In this document: in pieces, positions 36,829 to 45,102 of the stretch
Position numbering within the stretch: position 1 is the first letter of the stretch
How the letters are laid out: every line of letters begins with the position of its first letter
Source: Thermoanaerobacterium butyriciformans
GTDB lineage: Bacteria; Bacillota; Thermoanaerobacteria; Thermoanaerobacterales; Thermoanaerobacteraceae
DNA: 64,000 nucleotides
Assembly (NCBI RefSeq): GCF_017874545.1
Contig: NZ_JAGGLT010000015.1
Location: forward strand, 1-64,000
Direction of reading: 5' to 3'
Notes under the pieces: generated by a model
Databases searched by the model: none
What the model saw: the letters and a program-made list of their open reading frames with translations, nothing else
What the model was told of the DNA's origin: nothing
Translations under genes and position numbers: made by a program

Positions 36829-36869
36829 AAATTAATTTCCTTTCTATGTATTTATGGTATTAAAATGAG

Positions 36870-36908
36870 GCAGATAAGAAATATCCGCTATTTCTTATCT
36901 GCTATTTT
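36870..36908. terminator. Hairpin downstream of the secreted-protein gene
   Basis: GCAGATAAGAAATA pairs with TATTTCTTATCTGC around a short loop. The flanking T-rich tract is better on the plus strand (ATTTTTG) than on the minus strand, so terminator strength for the minus-strand gene is unclear. Confidence 0.5.
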
Positions 36909-36935
36909 TGTAAAATGAAACATAAATTAAACAAT

Positions 36936-37484
36936 TTAATCACTAGTTAGTACGGCATTTGCTATATCAATTCTAGAATTACTGCTATTCATATTTTTCC
37001 AAAGAAATACATATTTTCCTTTTGGTAAATTCATAAAATTCACTTTATGATCACCAGCAGAATATATAATGTTATAACTAATCACATATTTTGTCGGATC
37101 TTTTTCTATTTCAGTCCTGTGGTTTACATAGTCATCTATTTTGTATACACCTAAGAATAAATTGACGGGATTTCCACTTGCCTTAAAAGAAATATGGAAA
37201 TCGTCCTCATAAAATGGAAGATCTGATCCATCAGAATAAAAGCCAATTCCACTTTGCGTCGTCCAAGCCACTTCGCCTTTTACTAGGTAGAAGTTAGGTA
37301 TTGAATAATTATATGCTGTTTGAGGCTCAATGGAATTAGCATTGTTCGTTTGGACATCTCCTTTCTGCGGATTAACAGTTATTATAGAATCTGCAGTACT
37401 TTTATTTAAATTATCCGATGCAAGTGCAACCGATGTTGACATAAGTAACACTAAACATAGCAAAATTGATACTAACTTTTTCAT
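36936..37484 (-). CDS. Secreted protein of unknown function
   Basis: This 182-residue protein has a clear signal peptide (KKLVSILLCLVLLMSTSVALASD, cleavage near residue 22). The mature part, about 160 residues, is rich in aromatic residues and Gly and reads like a beta sandwich, with segments such as YLVKGEVAWTTQSGIGFYSDG and LPKGKYVFLWKNM. I do not recognise a family. The start follows GAAGGGATGGTTTAA. The neighbouring GAF-HTH gene is on the same strand 180 bases upstream, so control by that regulator is possible. Confidence 0.6.
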   Translation of the reverse strand: MKKLVSILLCLVLLMSTSVALASDNLNKSTADSIITVNPQKGDVQTNNANSIEPQTAYNYSIPNFYLVKGEVAWTTQSGIGFYSDGSDLPFYEDDFHISFKASGNPVNLFLGVYKIDDYVNHRTEIEKDPTKYVISYNIIYSAGDHKVNFMNLPKGKYVFLWKNMNSSNSRIDIANAVLTSD

Positions 37485-37660
37485 TTAAACCATCCCTTCA
37501 ACTATTATTGAACTCAGAATGGCCATTCATATGTTCAATTAATATTATATATTCTAATCATGCAGTTGAGAAGTTATTGAATTCGCCGATTTTTTTATCA
37601 ATATATGTCAAACTATGTCGTAAGTTTAAGCGATTTCGCTCAAAAATGTAATTATTTTTA

Positions 37661-38479
37661 TTACAGTATATTTCCATAAGTATCTAAAATACCGGCATTT
37701 ATGGCGTTTAAAATTAAAACAATATCATTTTGTGCTTTTAACTTGATTTTTAATTTTTCAATATACCTTCTTAGTGTAGCTTCAGATATATTCATTTCCT
37801 TAATAATTTCTTTTCTATTCAAGCTATTTGCTAAATATGTTAAAATCAATTTATCTGATAGACTTAGTCTACTGTTGATAGTAGCATAAATCTCATGTCT
37901 ATACATAATTATTTCTTCAATATAATTTGAGATATTACTTAATATAGTATTTCGTAGTTTGTTGTATGATTTGTTTACTACAGACATGTCAATGTATGCA
38001 ATTATTTCTTCACTGTAGTAATCTATGATAGGTGCTGCAGTACAGTACCAATTACTGAATAATCTGCAATAATGATCTTTTCCATTTATTTCAACTTGCT
38101 TATTCGTTTTTATAGCTAAATTAATTGCATTTGTACCACAATCTTTAAGTCTCATGCTAATACCTTCCGTAAAGTGCAATGCATCAAAGTAATTTTTTAG
38201 CTGTTCATCATATATTAACTTAACCACATAACCATCTGTATCGCATATTATAAAAAAATAACCTTTTTTTACTAAGTTGTCATATATATGATTTTTCCTT
38301 ATTAAATTTTCTATTATTGAGATTATGTGCTTATTTTTGTCTTTACGTATTGCAAGTTCTTCATTAGACAGTACTTTGTCAAAGAACTTTATATTTGGGT
38401 TTACATTTATGAGTAATGACTCTCCGTATGAATTAATTAATTCTTCACATCTTTTTTCAACAGACAGTATACTTTTCAT
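37661..38479 (-). CDS. GAF-type sensor with C-terminal HTH
   Basis: This 272-residue regulator starts with the sensor region known from sigma-54 activators such as AcoR and DhaR. The key stretch is GISMRLKDCGTNAINLAIKTN, followed by VEINGKDHYCRLFSNWYCTAAPIID, near residues 104-155. It has no AAA+ domain. Instead it ends in a LuxR/GerE-like helix-turn-helix (LSLSDKLILTYLANSLNRKEIIKEMNISEATLRRYIEKLK, about 207-248). It thus probably binds a small molecule and activates sigma-A promoters. The start ATG lacks a strong ribosome binding site (GAGGGTAAAATTT). The target is unknown. Confidence 0.68.
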   Translation of the reverse strand: MKSILSVEKRCEELINSYGESLLINVNPNIKFFDKVLSNEELAIRKDKNKHIISIIENLIRKNHIYDNLVKKGYFFIICDTDGYVVKLIYDEQLKNYFDALHFTEGISMRLKDCGTNAINLAIKTNKQVEINGKDHYCRLFSNWYCTAAPIIDYYSEEIIAYIDMSVVNKSYNKLRNTILSNISNYIEEIIMYRHEIYATINSRLSLSDKLILTYLANSLNRKEIIKEMNISEATLRRYIEKLKIKLKAQNDIVLILNAINAGILDTYGNIL

Positions 38480-38525
38480 AAATTTTACCCTCCACAGTTT
38501 AATTTTTTATTTATTAATGTCCACA

Positions 38526-39380
38526 TCACAAATCCCTTTTTTCAAATTTCCTTGTTCCGTAATACAGCAAAAAACAGATATAGAAGGCGATATACACAAA
38601 CATGGCAGGACTTGGCTGTGAAGTACCGCCAAAAGGCCCTTGGGCAAGAAAGCTTAAGCCTGTATTTTGAGTGAGAAGCTCTGCATTCATCTTTCTAAAT
38701 ATCACATCTGTAGGTAAAATTAAGCTTGTGATAATACCAACATTTGAAAGACCTTGACTTGTCGCATCTGTGAAAAATGATCCCATTTGTTCGAGAATGC
38801 CACCTATCATTGCGATGCCGTATGTCATGACAGCTAAAACACCTGTATTTACAGTTGACATTATTGAACTTGAGGCGACTACTAATGATAAAAGGACTAC
38901 TGGACCAAGGTCAAAAAAGAATAATGCACGGAAGACGTTTCCTAATCCTAAGTATACTTTCGTGCCAAAAGCGATATTAAGTCCTATTACTGAAAGAAAC
39001 AACAATGTGCTATATACAGTGATAATTATGCTAAGCCCTATAAATTTGCCAAGCACGTATTCATGCCTCTTTAGAGGTTTATACAGTAAGGCATATATAG
39101 CACCACTTTCAACATCGCCTGACACAGCACCTACAGATGTAAGTACTATCAAAAATGCGATTATAAAATTTGAAAAGTAAAGCCCTGCTGAGAGAAGCTG
39201 TGATTCAAGTAATATCTTAGCTATGTTTGGCGTATTGTTTATAACTTGATTGTTGTTATGAAAAGCTAAACTTAATCCATAGCCATAAATAAAAAGATAT
39301 CCTACTGTAAGTATTGCAATTAGGAGGAATGCACGCTTTTTAATCATCTCCTTGATAGTGTATTTTGTTATTGTCAGCAT
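38526..39380 (-). CDS. ABC-2 family transporter permease
   Basis: This 284-residue membrane protein has six hydrophobic segments, of the NosY/ABC-2 type, with GAVSGDVESGAIYALLYKPLKRHEYVLGKFIG as the typical cytoplasmic loop. Its start overlaps the ATPase gene by seven bases, so the two are translationally coupled. It is the last gene of the ECF sigma operon. Confidence 0.85.
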   Translation of the reverse strand: MLTITKYTIKEMIKKRAFLLIAILTVGYLFIYGYGLSLAFHNNNQVINNTPNIAKILLESQLLSAGLYFSNFIIAFLIVLTSVGAVSGDVESGAIYALLYKPLKRHEYVLGKFIGLSIIITVYSTLLFLSVIGLNIAFGTKVYLGLGNVFRALFFFDLGPVVLLSLVVASSSIMSTVNTGVLAVMTYGIAMIGGILEQMGSFFTDATSQGLSNVGIITSLILPTDVIFRKMNAELLTQNTGLSFLAQGPFGGTSQPSPAMFVYIAFYICFLLYYGTRKFEKRDL

Positions 39381-40279
39381 ACATCCTCATCCTTTCCAAC
39401 TATATTTATAAACAGATCTTCCAATGAACTTGTTTTTGAATCCAATTGATACAGTTTTGCACCGGAATCTACCACAATTTTTGCAATCTCAGGAATACTG
39501 TCTTTGTCTTTTACTTTAAATGTAAGTTTGCCATCTTTAAATGCAACGTCATATGCTAACTTAGAAATCTTTTCGATTAATTCGCTATTATAATCTGATA
39601 TAACCATCTCTACATAGGTATTTTTGCTTAATAGGTTTTTAAGCTTTCCTTCGGCTATCACATGCCCGTGATTTATAATTGCGACTTCGTCGCAGATCAT
39701 TTCGATTTCACTTAATAAGTGACTGTTTAAAAAGACTGTTTTACCATCATCTTTTAGCCTTTTTATTATTTCTCTTACATCAATGCGCCCAACAGGATCA
39801 AGGGCTGATGTGGGTTCATCTAAAAAGATTACTTCCGGATCATTTAAAAGAGCAATGGCAAGTCCTATCCTTTGCTGCATCCCTTTGCTGTAATTTTTTA
39901 CTTTTTTATTTTCATGCCCTTTAAGCTTAACCAGATCAAGAAACTTTTCAATTTTTTTATCTGAGTTTTTTATCTTGTATAATTCTGCGTGAAATTTCAT
40001 CAATTCTTTTCCTGTCATCCAGTCGTAGTACTTGAAGTTTTCAGGAAGAAATCCAATTTTTCTTTTTGATTCTATAGTGCCGATGGGAAAGCCATTGATC
40101 CAAGCAAAACCAGAGGTGGGGTATAAAAGCCCCACCATAGTTTTTACGAATGTACTTTTTCCAGCACCGTTTGGACCGAGGAATCCAAAAACCATGCCAC
40201 TATCGATAGAAATATTTACATCTTTAAATCCGCCTTTACCATTAAACTGTTTTGTAAGGTTTTGAGTCTCTAGTATCAT
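39374..40279 (-). CDS. ABC transporter ATP-binding protein
   Basis: This 301-residue ATPase has Walker A (LGPNGAGKSTFVK) near residue 35, signature YSKGMQQRIGLA near 132, and Walker B VIFLDEPTSALDP near 151. A C-terminal extension of about 80 residues is typical of ATPases paired with ABC-2 permeases. It lies four bases after the anti-sigma gene and belongs to the same operon, which suggests a stress-induced exporter or membrane-repair function. Confidence 0.9.
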   Translation of the reverse strand: MILETQNLTKQFNGKGGFKDVNISIDSGMVFGFLGPNGAGKSTFVKTMVGLLYPTSGFAWINGFPIGTIESKRKIGFLPENFKYYDWMTGKELMKFHAELYKIKNSDKKIEKFLDLVKLKGHENKKVKNYSKGMQQRIGLAIALLNDPEVIFLDEPTSALDPVGRIDVREIIKRLKDDGKTVFLNSHLLSEIEMICDEVAIINHGHVIAEGKLKNLLSKNTYVEMVISDYNSELIEKISKLAYDVAFKDGKLTFKVKDKDSIPEIAKIVVDSGAKLYQLDSKTSSLEDLFINIVGKDEDVC

Positions 40280-40283
40280 TTCA

Positions 40284-41426
40284 TCACCTCATTGATTCTG
40301 CTATTTTTATAAGCTCATCTGGTGAAATATTGTTTCCGCTGAACAAATATATTACACCATTATCATTTAATGCAAGATTTGAATATACCTCTAAAATATC
40401 GGAACCTTGGAATTTTTTTGATATTACAATTCCTTTGCTGCCGTTTATAGTAACATCTTTTATATCATCTGTATCTGACACAGGAAATGGTATTGTGGTT
40501 TTCCAGTCTTTTATGCTGGCTATTTGATTTCTAATGTCGTCTGGAATGAATGGCATATTTATGACAGCATCTCTTACTTTTTCAATATCGACACCATCTG
40601 GTACGATTATTTCAGGGGTTTTCATTATATCAAGTCCGTAGCTTATATTTTTTGGAGAATCTGATTCATTTTTATCTATAGAAGATATATGCACACTATT
40701 GCCTAAAATTATTTTAAATGTCTTTTCATTTAAGTTCTCTGGCAGCAGCTTATTTCCTCCGAATGTCTTTATTAGATTATTTATCTTATCTACATTTAAT
40801 TTAAATTCAACAGTTTGGCCTTTTTCTACATAAATGCTGTCTCTTAATTTGAAGTTGTCCACATCTTGAGGGATTTTAAAATTGTAGCCAACATATGATT
40901 TTATTTTATCCAAGTTGTTTTTACTAATTTCTTTGGATGAACCATAGTCACCAATTACTTTAATATCGCCGTACTGCTTTAGGTCGATTTCTTTATTTCC
41001 TGCTTGATAGAATTTATTTTTTATATCTTGTAAATCATCAGGTGTTATTGCTACAGCCTTAAAATTATTAAGTCTAAACAAGCTTAAAATCTCGGCTTCT
41101 GCTTTTTGAACAGGTGGCAATGCTATTGATGCTGCAATTACTGCTGCCGCAGCGGATACTGCTATATATTTTTTGTATTTTCTAAACATATTAAATACAC
41201 CTCTTTCTTTTTTATTGATCTTTTTATTTAGATTTTCCCACGCTTCATTGAGATCGATGGAACTCGTCTTTAAGGCGTTATCTAAAAAGCTATTTAAATT
41301 TTTAAGCTCATTAAGCTTGGCTGAACACTTTTCGCATGTATCAAGATGTTTTTTTAGCTGTTCTTTTAGTGATTCATCTATTTCACCGTCTAAGTATGAT
41401 TGCAATATTCCTTCATCGAAGCACAT
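40284..41426 (-). CDS. Transmembrane zinc anti-sigma factor
   Basis: This 380-residue protein starts with a zinc anti-sigma domain, with His27, Cys31 and Cys34 in KKHLDTCEKC (HxxxCxxC). A membrane segment lies at about 87-105. The outer domain of about 270 residues is of the DUF4367-like kind seen in clostridial anti-sigma factors. GGAGGTGTAGCAC precedes the ATG three bases after the sigma stop. It should hold the ECF sigma factor until an envelope signal arrives. The outer domain has a paralogue at 35902-36828. Confidence 0.85.
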   Translation of the reverse strand: MCFDEGILQSYLDGEIDESLKEQLKKHLDTCEKCSAKLNELKNLNSFLDNALKTSSIDLNEAWENLNKKINKKERGVFNMFRKYKKYIAVSAAAAVIAASIALPPVQKAEAEILSLFRLNNFKAVAITPDDLQDIKNKFYQAGNKEIDLKQYGDIKVIGDYGSSKEISKNNLDKIKSYVGYNFKIPQDVDNFKLRDSIYVEKGQTVEFKLNVDKINNLIKTFGGNKLLPENLNEKTFKIILGNSVHISSIDKNESDSPKNISYGLDIMKTPEIIVPDGVDIEKVRDAVINMPFIPDDIRNQIASIKDWKTTIPFPVSDTDDIKDVTINGSKGIVISKKFQGSDILEVYSNLALNDNGVIYLFSGNNISPDELIKIAESMR

Positions 41427-41429
41427 GTG

Positions 41430-41933
41430 CTACACCTCCTTTTCATAAAGCTCTTTAAATTTCTTATGGGCTCTTGCTACAGTTGCTCCAACAGACGATT
41501 TTTTTATTCCAAGTGATATGGAAATTTCTTCATAACTGTAACCTGAGTGTTTCAGCACGAGACAAAGCATATCTCGCTTATCCATTTTAGACAAAACTTT
41601 TCTAACTTTGTCTATCTCTATTTTTTCAATTGCTATGTCCTCAGGTGATATCAAATCGTCATTAAACTGAGATACTTTTATTTCCCTTGACTTAAGGTTC
41701 TTTTCTGAGCGGATGAAGTTTAGTGCTTGATTAATAGCCACTTTCGACAACCAGCCTCCTATATTTTCATCGCTGTGGGGAGGGTTTTTAATTAACTTGA
41801 TAAAAACTTCCTGTGCAATGTCTTGTGCATTGTCATCATCATTTATGATAAGAGCTATTTGTCGATAGATCTTAGAGTAGTATTTTTCAAAGATATCTTT
41901 GAATGAATCAAGTATTTTGAACACCTCCCACAT
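41430..41933 (-). CDS. ECF sigma factor
   Basis: This is a 167-residue sigma-70 factor of the extracytoplasmic-function type. Region 2 is EKYYSKIYRQIALIINDDDNAQDIAQEVFIKL and region 4 SKMDKRDMLCLVLKHSGYSYEEISISLGIKKSSVGATVARA. The start is uncertain. The ATG at 41933 is the only ATG near, yet the best ribosome binding site (GGGAGGTG) lies just after it and would favour a start a few codons later, where only GTG or ATA are available. It heads an operon with its anti-sigma factor and an ABC exporter. Confidence 0.85.
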   Translation of the reverse strand: MWEVFKILDSFKDIFEKYYSKIYRQIALIINDDDNAQDIAQEVFIKLIKNPPHSDENIGGWLSKVAINQALNFIRSEKNLKSREIKVSQFNDDLISPEDIAIEKIEIDKVRKVLSKMDKRDMLCLVLKHSGYSYEEISISLGIKKSSVGATVARAHKKFKELYEKEV

Positions 41934-41977
41934 GAGACTTACACTATATAAACACATCAGAGGTTAATTTTGTGACA

Positions 41978-42008
41978 TAAAAAAAGCATGAAAATTTATT
42001 TCATGCTT
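41978..42008 (-). terminator. Terminator of the UPF0210 gene
   Basis: On the minus strand AGCATGAAA and TTTCATGCT pair around TAAAT and run into T7. It lies directly after the UPF0210 stop codon and ahead of the sigma factor operon. Confidence 0.8.
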
Positions 42009-42012
42009 AGCA

Positions 42013-43377
42013 CTAATTGTTTAAGCTGTGGAGCGGTGCAGGGATTCTGCCGCCTCTATTTATGAAATCTTTCGGTGAAAAGCTGTTTACTTTCATTACC
42101 GGTGCATGGCCTAAAAGACCCCCGAATTCTACATAGTCACCTTCTTTTTTGCCGGGTGCTGGAATGATTCTTACAGCAGTCGTCTTCTTGTTTATCATGC
42201 CTATTGCCATCTCGTCGGCTATTATGGCTGATATAGTCTCATAAGGCGTATCACCCGGAATTGCTATCATATCAAGGCCTACAGAGCATACACATGTCAT
42301 GGCTTCTAGTTTTTCTAGTGATAAGGCACCCGCTTCAACAGCTTCTATCATTCCGGCGTCTTCACTTACAGGTATAAATGCACCACTTAAGCCTCCAACG
42401 TATGATGATGCCATGACACCGCCTTTTTTTACGGCGTCATTTAAAAGGGCCAATGCAGCCGTTGTACCATGAGAACCGCATTTTGAAAGTCCCATTGACT
42501 CAAGTATGTTTGCTATACTATCACCTATTTCTGGTGTCGGAGCCAAAGACAAGTCGAGTATTCCAAATGATGTATTTAATCTTTGCGCTGCAAGACGCCC
42601 TATGAGTTCACCAGCACGGGTGATCTTAAATGACGTCTTTTTTATGGTCTCAGATATTTGCCCGAAATCGGCGGTTTTTGGAAGTTTTGAAAGAGCTGCT
42701 AATACCACACCTGGTCCACTTACACCTACATTTATGACGCATTCACCTTCACCGACGCCGTGAAAAGCGCCTGCCATGAATGGATTGTCTTCTGGCGCGT
42801 TGCAAAATACTACAAGCTTTGCAGCACCTATGCCGTCATTTTCTTTTGTTCGATACGCCGTATCTTTTATGATTTTTCCCATCAAAGCTACCGCATCCAT
42901 GTTTATGCCTGCTTTAGTCGTTGCTACATTCACAGATGAACAAACTCTTTCTGTCTCACTGAGAACTTGTGGGATTGAATTTATAAGGTTTAGGTCGCCA
43001 TCTGTAAATCCTTTATGTACTAAAGCAGAATATCCGCCTATAAAGTTTACCCCAACATTTTTTGCGGCTTTATCAAGTGACAATGCTATTTTAATAAAAT
43101 CATCTTTTTCAATATTGTCTGCCACGATGGCGATAGGCGTCACAGATATGCGCTTATTGACAATAGGAATGCCAAATTCAGATTCTAATTCTTCGGCTAC
43201 TTTTACAAGATTTTCGGCTTTTCTTGTGATCTTATCATAGATCTTTTCAGCAATTGTGTTTGCAGTATCTCCCGAGCAATCCCTTAAACTTATGCCCATG
43301 GTTATAGTCCTTATATCAAGCTTTTCCGATTGAACCATCCTTATAGTTTCTTCTATTTCTTCAAAAGCAAAGCCCAT
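42013..43377 (-). CDS. UPF0210 (PFL-family) protein
   Basis: This 454-residue member of the UPF0210/DUF711 family is structurally related to pyruvate formate-lyase-like folds, function unknown. Typical segments are [15 protein letters not shown] near the start, [29 protein letters not shown] in the middle, and [20 protein letters not shown] later. I chose the ATG behind AAAGGAATGATTGAA. An earlier in-frame ATG sits directly on the ribosome binding site. It pairs with the ACT-domain gene upstream, as in many Firmicutes. Confidence 0.88.
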   Translation of the reverse strand: MGFAFEEIEETIRMVQSEKLDIRTITMGISLRDCSGDTANTIAEKIYDKITRKAENLVKVAEELESEFGIPIVNKRISVTPIAIVADNIEKDDFIKIALSLDKAAKNVGVNFIGGYSALVHKGFTDGDLNLINSIPQVLSETERVCSSVNVATTKAGINMDAVALMGKIIKDTAYRTKENDGIGAAKLVVFCNAPEDNPFMAGAFHGVGEGECVINVGVSGPGVVLAALSKLPKTADFGQISETIKKTSFKITRAGELIGRLAAQRLNTSFGILDLSLAPTPEIGDSIANILESMGLSKCGSHGTTAALALLNDAVKKGGVMASSYVGGLSGAFIPVSEDAGMIEAVEAGALSLEKLEAMTCVCSVGLDMIAIPGDTPYETISAIIADEMAIGMINKKTTAVRIIPAPGKKEGDYVEFGGLLGHAPVMKVNSFSPKDFINRGGRIPAPLHSLNN

Positions 43378-43408
43378 TTCAATCATTCCTTTCAATAAAA
43401 CATCATGT

Positions 43409-43687
43409 CTATAATCTGTGCATTGCTCTAAATATGTCTTCTTTTTGAATGTCGATTTTAACACCGAGATTTTCGCCTAAATTTTTAAGATCTTCTTTCA
43501 ATATGCTAAAGTCATTTGTGGAATTTTTTATATCTACTATCATGATCATTGTAAAAATATCTTTTAAAATAGTTTGGCTGATGTCTAGGATATTGATGTT
43601 GTTTTCAGCTAATAATTTTGAAACATTATAAATTATTCCTACTCTGTCAACTCCAATTACGGATATTATGGCCTTTTGTTCACTCAT
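43409..43687 (-). CDS. ACT-domain protein (UPF0237)
   Basis: This is a 92-residue single ACT domain, [35 protein letters not shown], probably an amino-acid-binding regulator. GGAAGGAGTG precedes the ATG, and the UPF0210 gene follows 31 bases later. The conserved pairing suggests that it controls the UPF0210 protein. Confidence 0.88.
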   Translation of the reverse strand: MSEQKAIISVIGVDRVGIIYNVSKLLAENNINILDISQTILKDIFTMIMIVDIKNSTNDFSILKEDLKNLGENLGVKIDIQKEDIFRAMHRL

Positions 43688-43776
43688 AAAAAACACTCCT
43701 TCCACGTTTGTACATAGTATACTATATGATAAATTTGCATGCAATACATATATGATAATAAAACCTCAAAGAAATT

Positions 43777-43805
43777 AGGTGGGAATAAAGCATATCCCCA
43801 CCTTA
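43777..43805 (-). terminator. Hairpin terminator after the 107-residue gene
   Basis: On the minus strand AGGTGGGG and CCCACCT pair around a 12-base loop and are followed by a modest T-rich tract (AATTTCTTT). It lies just past the stop codon at 43808. Confidence 0.5.
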
Positions 43806-43807
43806 GA

Positions 43808-44128
43808 TTACTTTTGGATTATGTTTGTGGCACCACATTGTTCCATTGTCTCTCTTATTTTAGACAGTTCTTTTTTTGGAGCTTCCACTGTAACAAGTAT
43901 TCCGGAATCAGCATCATCTGTGTAAAAGTCCGTGTAGGGTCTTTTTTCACCTAAACCTTCTCTCTCAGACTTTATATCTATAGTATTGTCAACCATAAAG
44001 TCCATATCTTGCCCAGATTTTTTCATATCCGTTATGATCATGTCTTTTCGATCAAAACCCATCTTTTTTAAACTGTCGACTAACGCGCTTGCCATATCTT
44101 GAGTGGGAAATACGGCCGTTATTTTCAT
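43808..44128 (-). CDS. Small protein, possible YflT-like stress domain
   Basis: This 106-residue protein begins MKITAVFPTQDMASALVDSLKKMGFDRKDMIITDM and ends with GILVTVEAPKKELSKIRETMEQCGATNI. The pattern (beta strand, helix, then a Gly/Asp-rich loop and a second strand) recalls the general-stress YflT/GS17M type fold, though I am not sure. GGAGG precedes the ATG. It is divergent from the Cys-peptide cluster, 163 bases apart. Confidence 0.5.
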   Translation of the reverse strand: MKITAVFPTQDMASALVDSLKKMGFDRKDMIITDMKKSGQDMDFMVDNTIDIKSEREGLGEKRPYTDFYTDDADSGILVTVEAPKKELSKIRETMEQCGATNIIQK

Positions 44129-44203
44129 AAAAACACCTCCATATTCTAATATTCCACACAATAGATTTAAATATAAAATTCGTTTTCTTTCTTTTGTTTT
44201 GTA

Positions 44204-44232
44204 TTTACTTTGTTAAATTATTGTGGTATACT
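44204..44232 (+). promoter_or_regulatory. Promoter of the Cys-peptide cluster
   Basis: TTTACT and TATACT are separated by 17 bases, 59 bases ahead of the methyltransferase start. This is the only promoter-like pair in the divergent region on the plus strand. Confidence 0.6.
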
Positions 44233-44247
44233 ATCATTTAGTACCAC

Positions 44248-44261
44248 CCCCTATATAGGGG
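44248..44261. promoter_or_regulatory. CsoR-like palindromic operator candidate
   Basis: CCCCTATATAGGGG is a perfect 14-base palindrome just downstream of the -10 box. Flanking bases (ACC ahead, ATAT behind) make it resemble the G/C-tract operators of CsoR/CstR/FrmR repressors, which sense copper, persulfide or aldehydes. No such repressor gene is in the window. Confidence 0.5.
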
Positions 44262-44290
44262 ATATGTCTTTGGCAAAAGGTGGTGACGAG

Positions 44291-44920
44291 ATGGAAGCGA
44301 AAGAAAACATAATAAATAGATATGAAAAATTAGCTGAAGAAGAGGACAATTTAAGCTGTGGCGGTAAAAATATCGTTTTGGCGGATTTAAAAGAAGGAGA
44401 AAATGTCCTTGATTTAGGATGCGGCAGAGGAAATGACGTTTTAAATGCTGCGAAGATAATAGGTGAAAAAGCAGTTGCAGTAGGTCTCGATCTTACTGAG
44501 AGGATGATCGAAGAAGCAGAAAAAAACAGAAAGAAGCTTAATGTAAAAAATGCTGAATTTGTCGTAGGGGATGTAGAAAACATACCACTTCAAAGTGAAA
44601 AATTTGACGTTGTCATAAGCGATTGCGTGATAAATCATGCAAAAGACAAAGAAAAAGTCTATAAAGAGATTTACAGGGTTCTTAAAAATGGTGGAAGATT
44701 TATCGTTTCAGACGTTGTATCAAAGGACAGACTTCCGGATGAGATTGTAAATGACCCTGAAGCTTGGGCTGACTGCTTCGGCGGAGCTATTCCGGAAGAA
44801 GAATATATAAAAGCCATAAACAATGCAGGTTTTAAAGAAATAGAATATCTTAAAAAGCGTGAATACATGAAAAATGGATATCCTGTTGCAAGTATAACGA
44901 TCAAAGGCATTAAAAGGTAG
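44291..44920 (+). CDS. ArsM-like SAM methyltransferase with Cys triad
   Basis: This is a 209-residue class I methyltransferase. The SAM motif is VLDLGCGRGNDVL (39-51) with acidic motif GLDLTERMI. Cys23, Cys112 (ISDCVINH) and Cys162 (ADCFGGA) lie where arsenite methyltransferases bind As(III). The 50-residue gap between the last two equals that of human AS3MT (Cys156, Cys206) and algal ArsM (Cys174, Cys224). The AVAVGLD and RVLKNGGRFIVSDVV segments also fit. The start is the ATG behind AAAGGTGGTGA. The Cys-rich peptide gene follows after 29 bases, so the natural substrate may be a metalloid or a thiol-rich peptide rather than free arsenite. Confidence 0.78.
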   Translation: MEAKENIINRYEKLAEEEDNLSCGGKNIVLADLKEGENVLDLGCGRGNDVLNAAKIIGEKAVAVGLDLTERMIEEAEKNRKKLNVKNAEFVVGDVENIPLQSEKFDVVISDCVINHAKDKEKVYKEIYRVLKNGGRFIVSDVVSKDRLPDEIVNDPEAWADCFGGAIPEEEYIKAINNAGFKEIEYLKKREYMKNGYPVASITIKGIKR

Positions 44921-44949
44921 TTATCTTGCATTAAAAGGAGGTGATTTAG

Positions 44950-45057
44950 GTGAAAGCTGTAACAAAAAAGAATTCAAATTGCTGCACAACACAAAACAGC
45001 AGCGTAGCACAATGCTGCTCAAAGTCATCGAAGCTTGTTGTAGGCTGCCATGACTAA
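44950..45057 (+). CDS. Cys-rich 35-residue peptide, putative RiPP precursor
   Basis: A GTG frame behind AAAAGGAGGTGATTTA encodes 35 residues with five Cys: CC at 11-12, CC at 22-23 and C at 33, an exact 11-residue period. A basic, Ser/Asn/Gln-rich leader-like start (MKAVTKKNSN) precedes the first pair, and the peptide ends VVGCHD. It lies between a methyltransferase and a radical SAM/SPASM gene, the place expected of a RiPP precursor. It is too short for normal gene finders. I know no named family with this pattern. Confidence 0.78.
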   Translation: MKAVTKKNSNCCTTQNSSVAQCCSKSSKLVVGCHD

Positions 45058-45060
45058 AAA

Positions 45061-45083
45061 ATGCGGTAGAATTTCTACCGCAT
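45061..45083 (+). other. Perfect hairpin between peptide and radical SAM genes
   Basis: ATGCGGTAGAA and TTCTACCGCAT form an almost loop-free inverted repeat starting three bases after the precursor stop. It is followed by AAATTAAGG rather than T's. It may protect or partly terminate the message so that more peptide than enzyme is made. Confidence 0.75.
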
Positions 45084-45102
45084 AAATTAAGGAGTGATTT
45101 TA

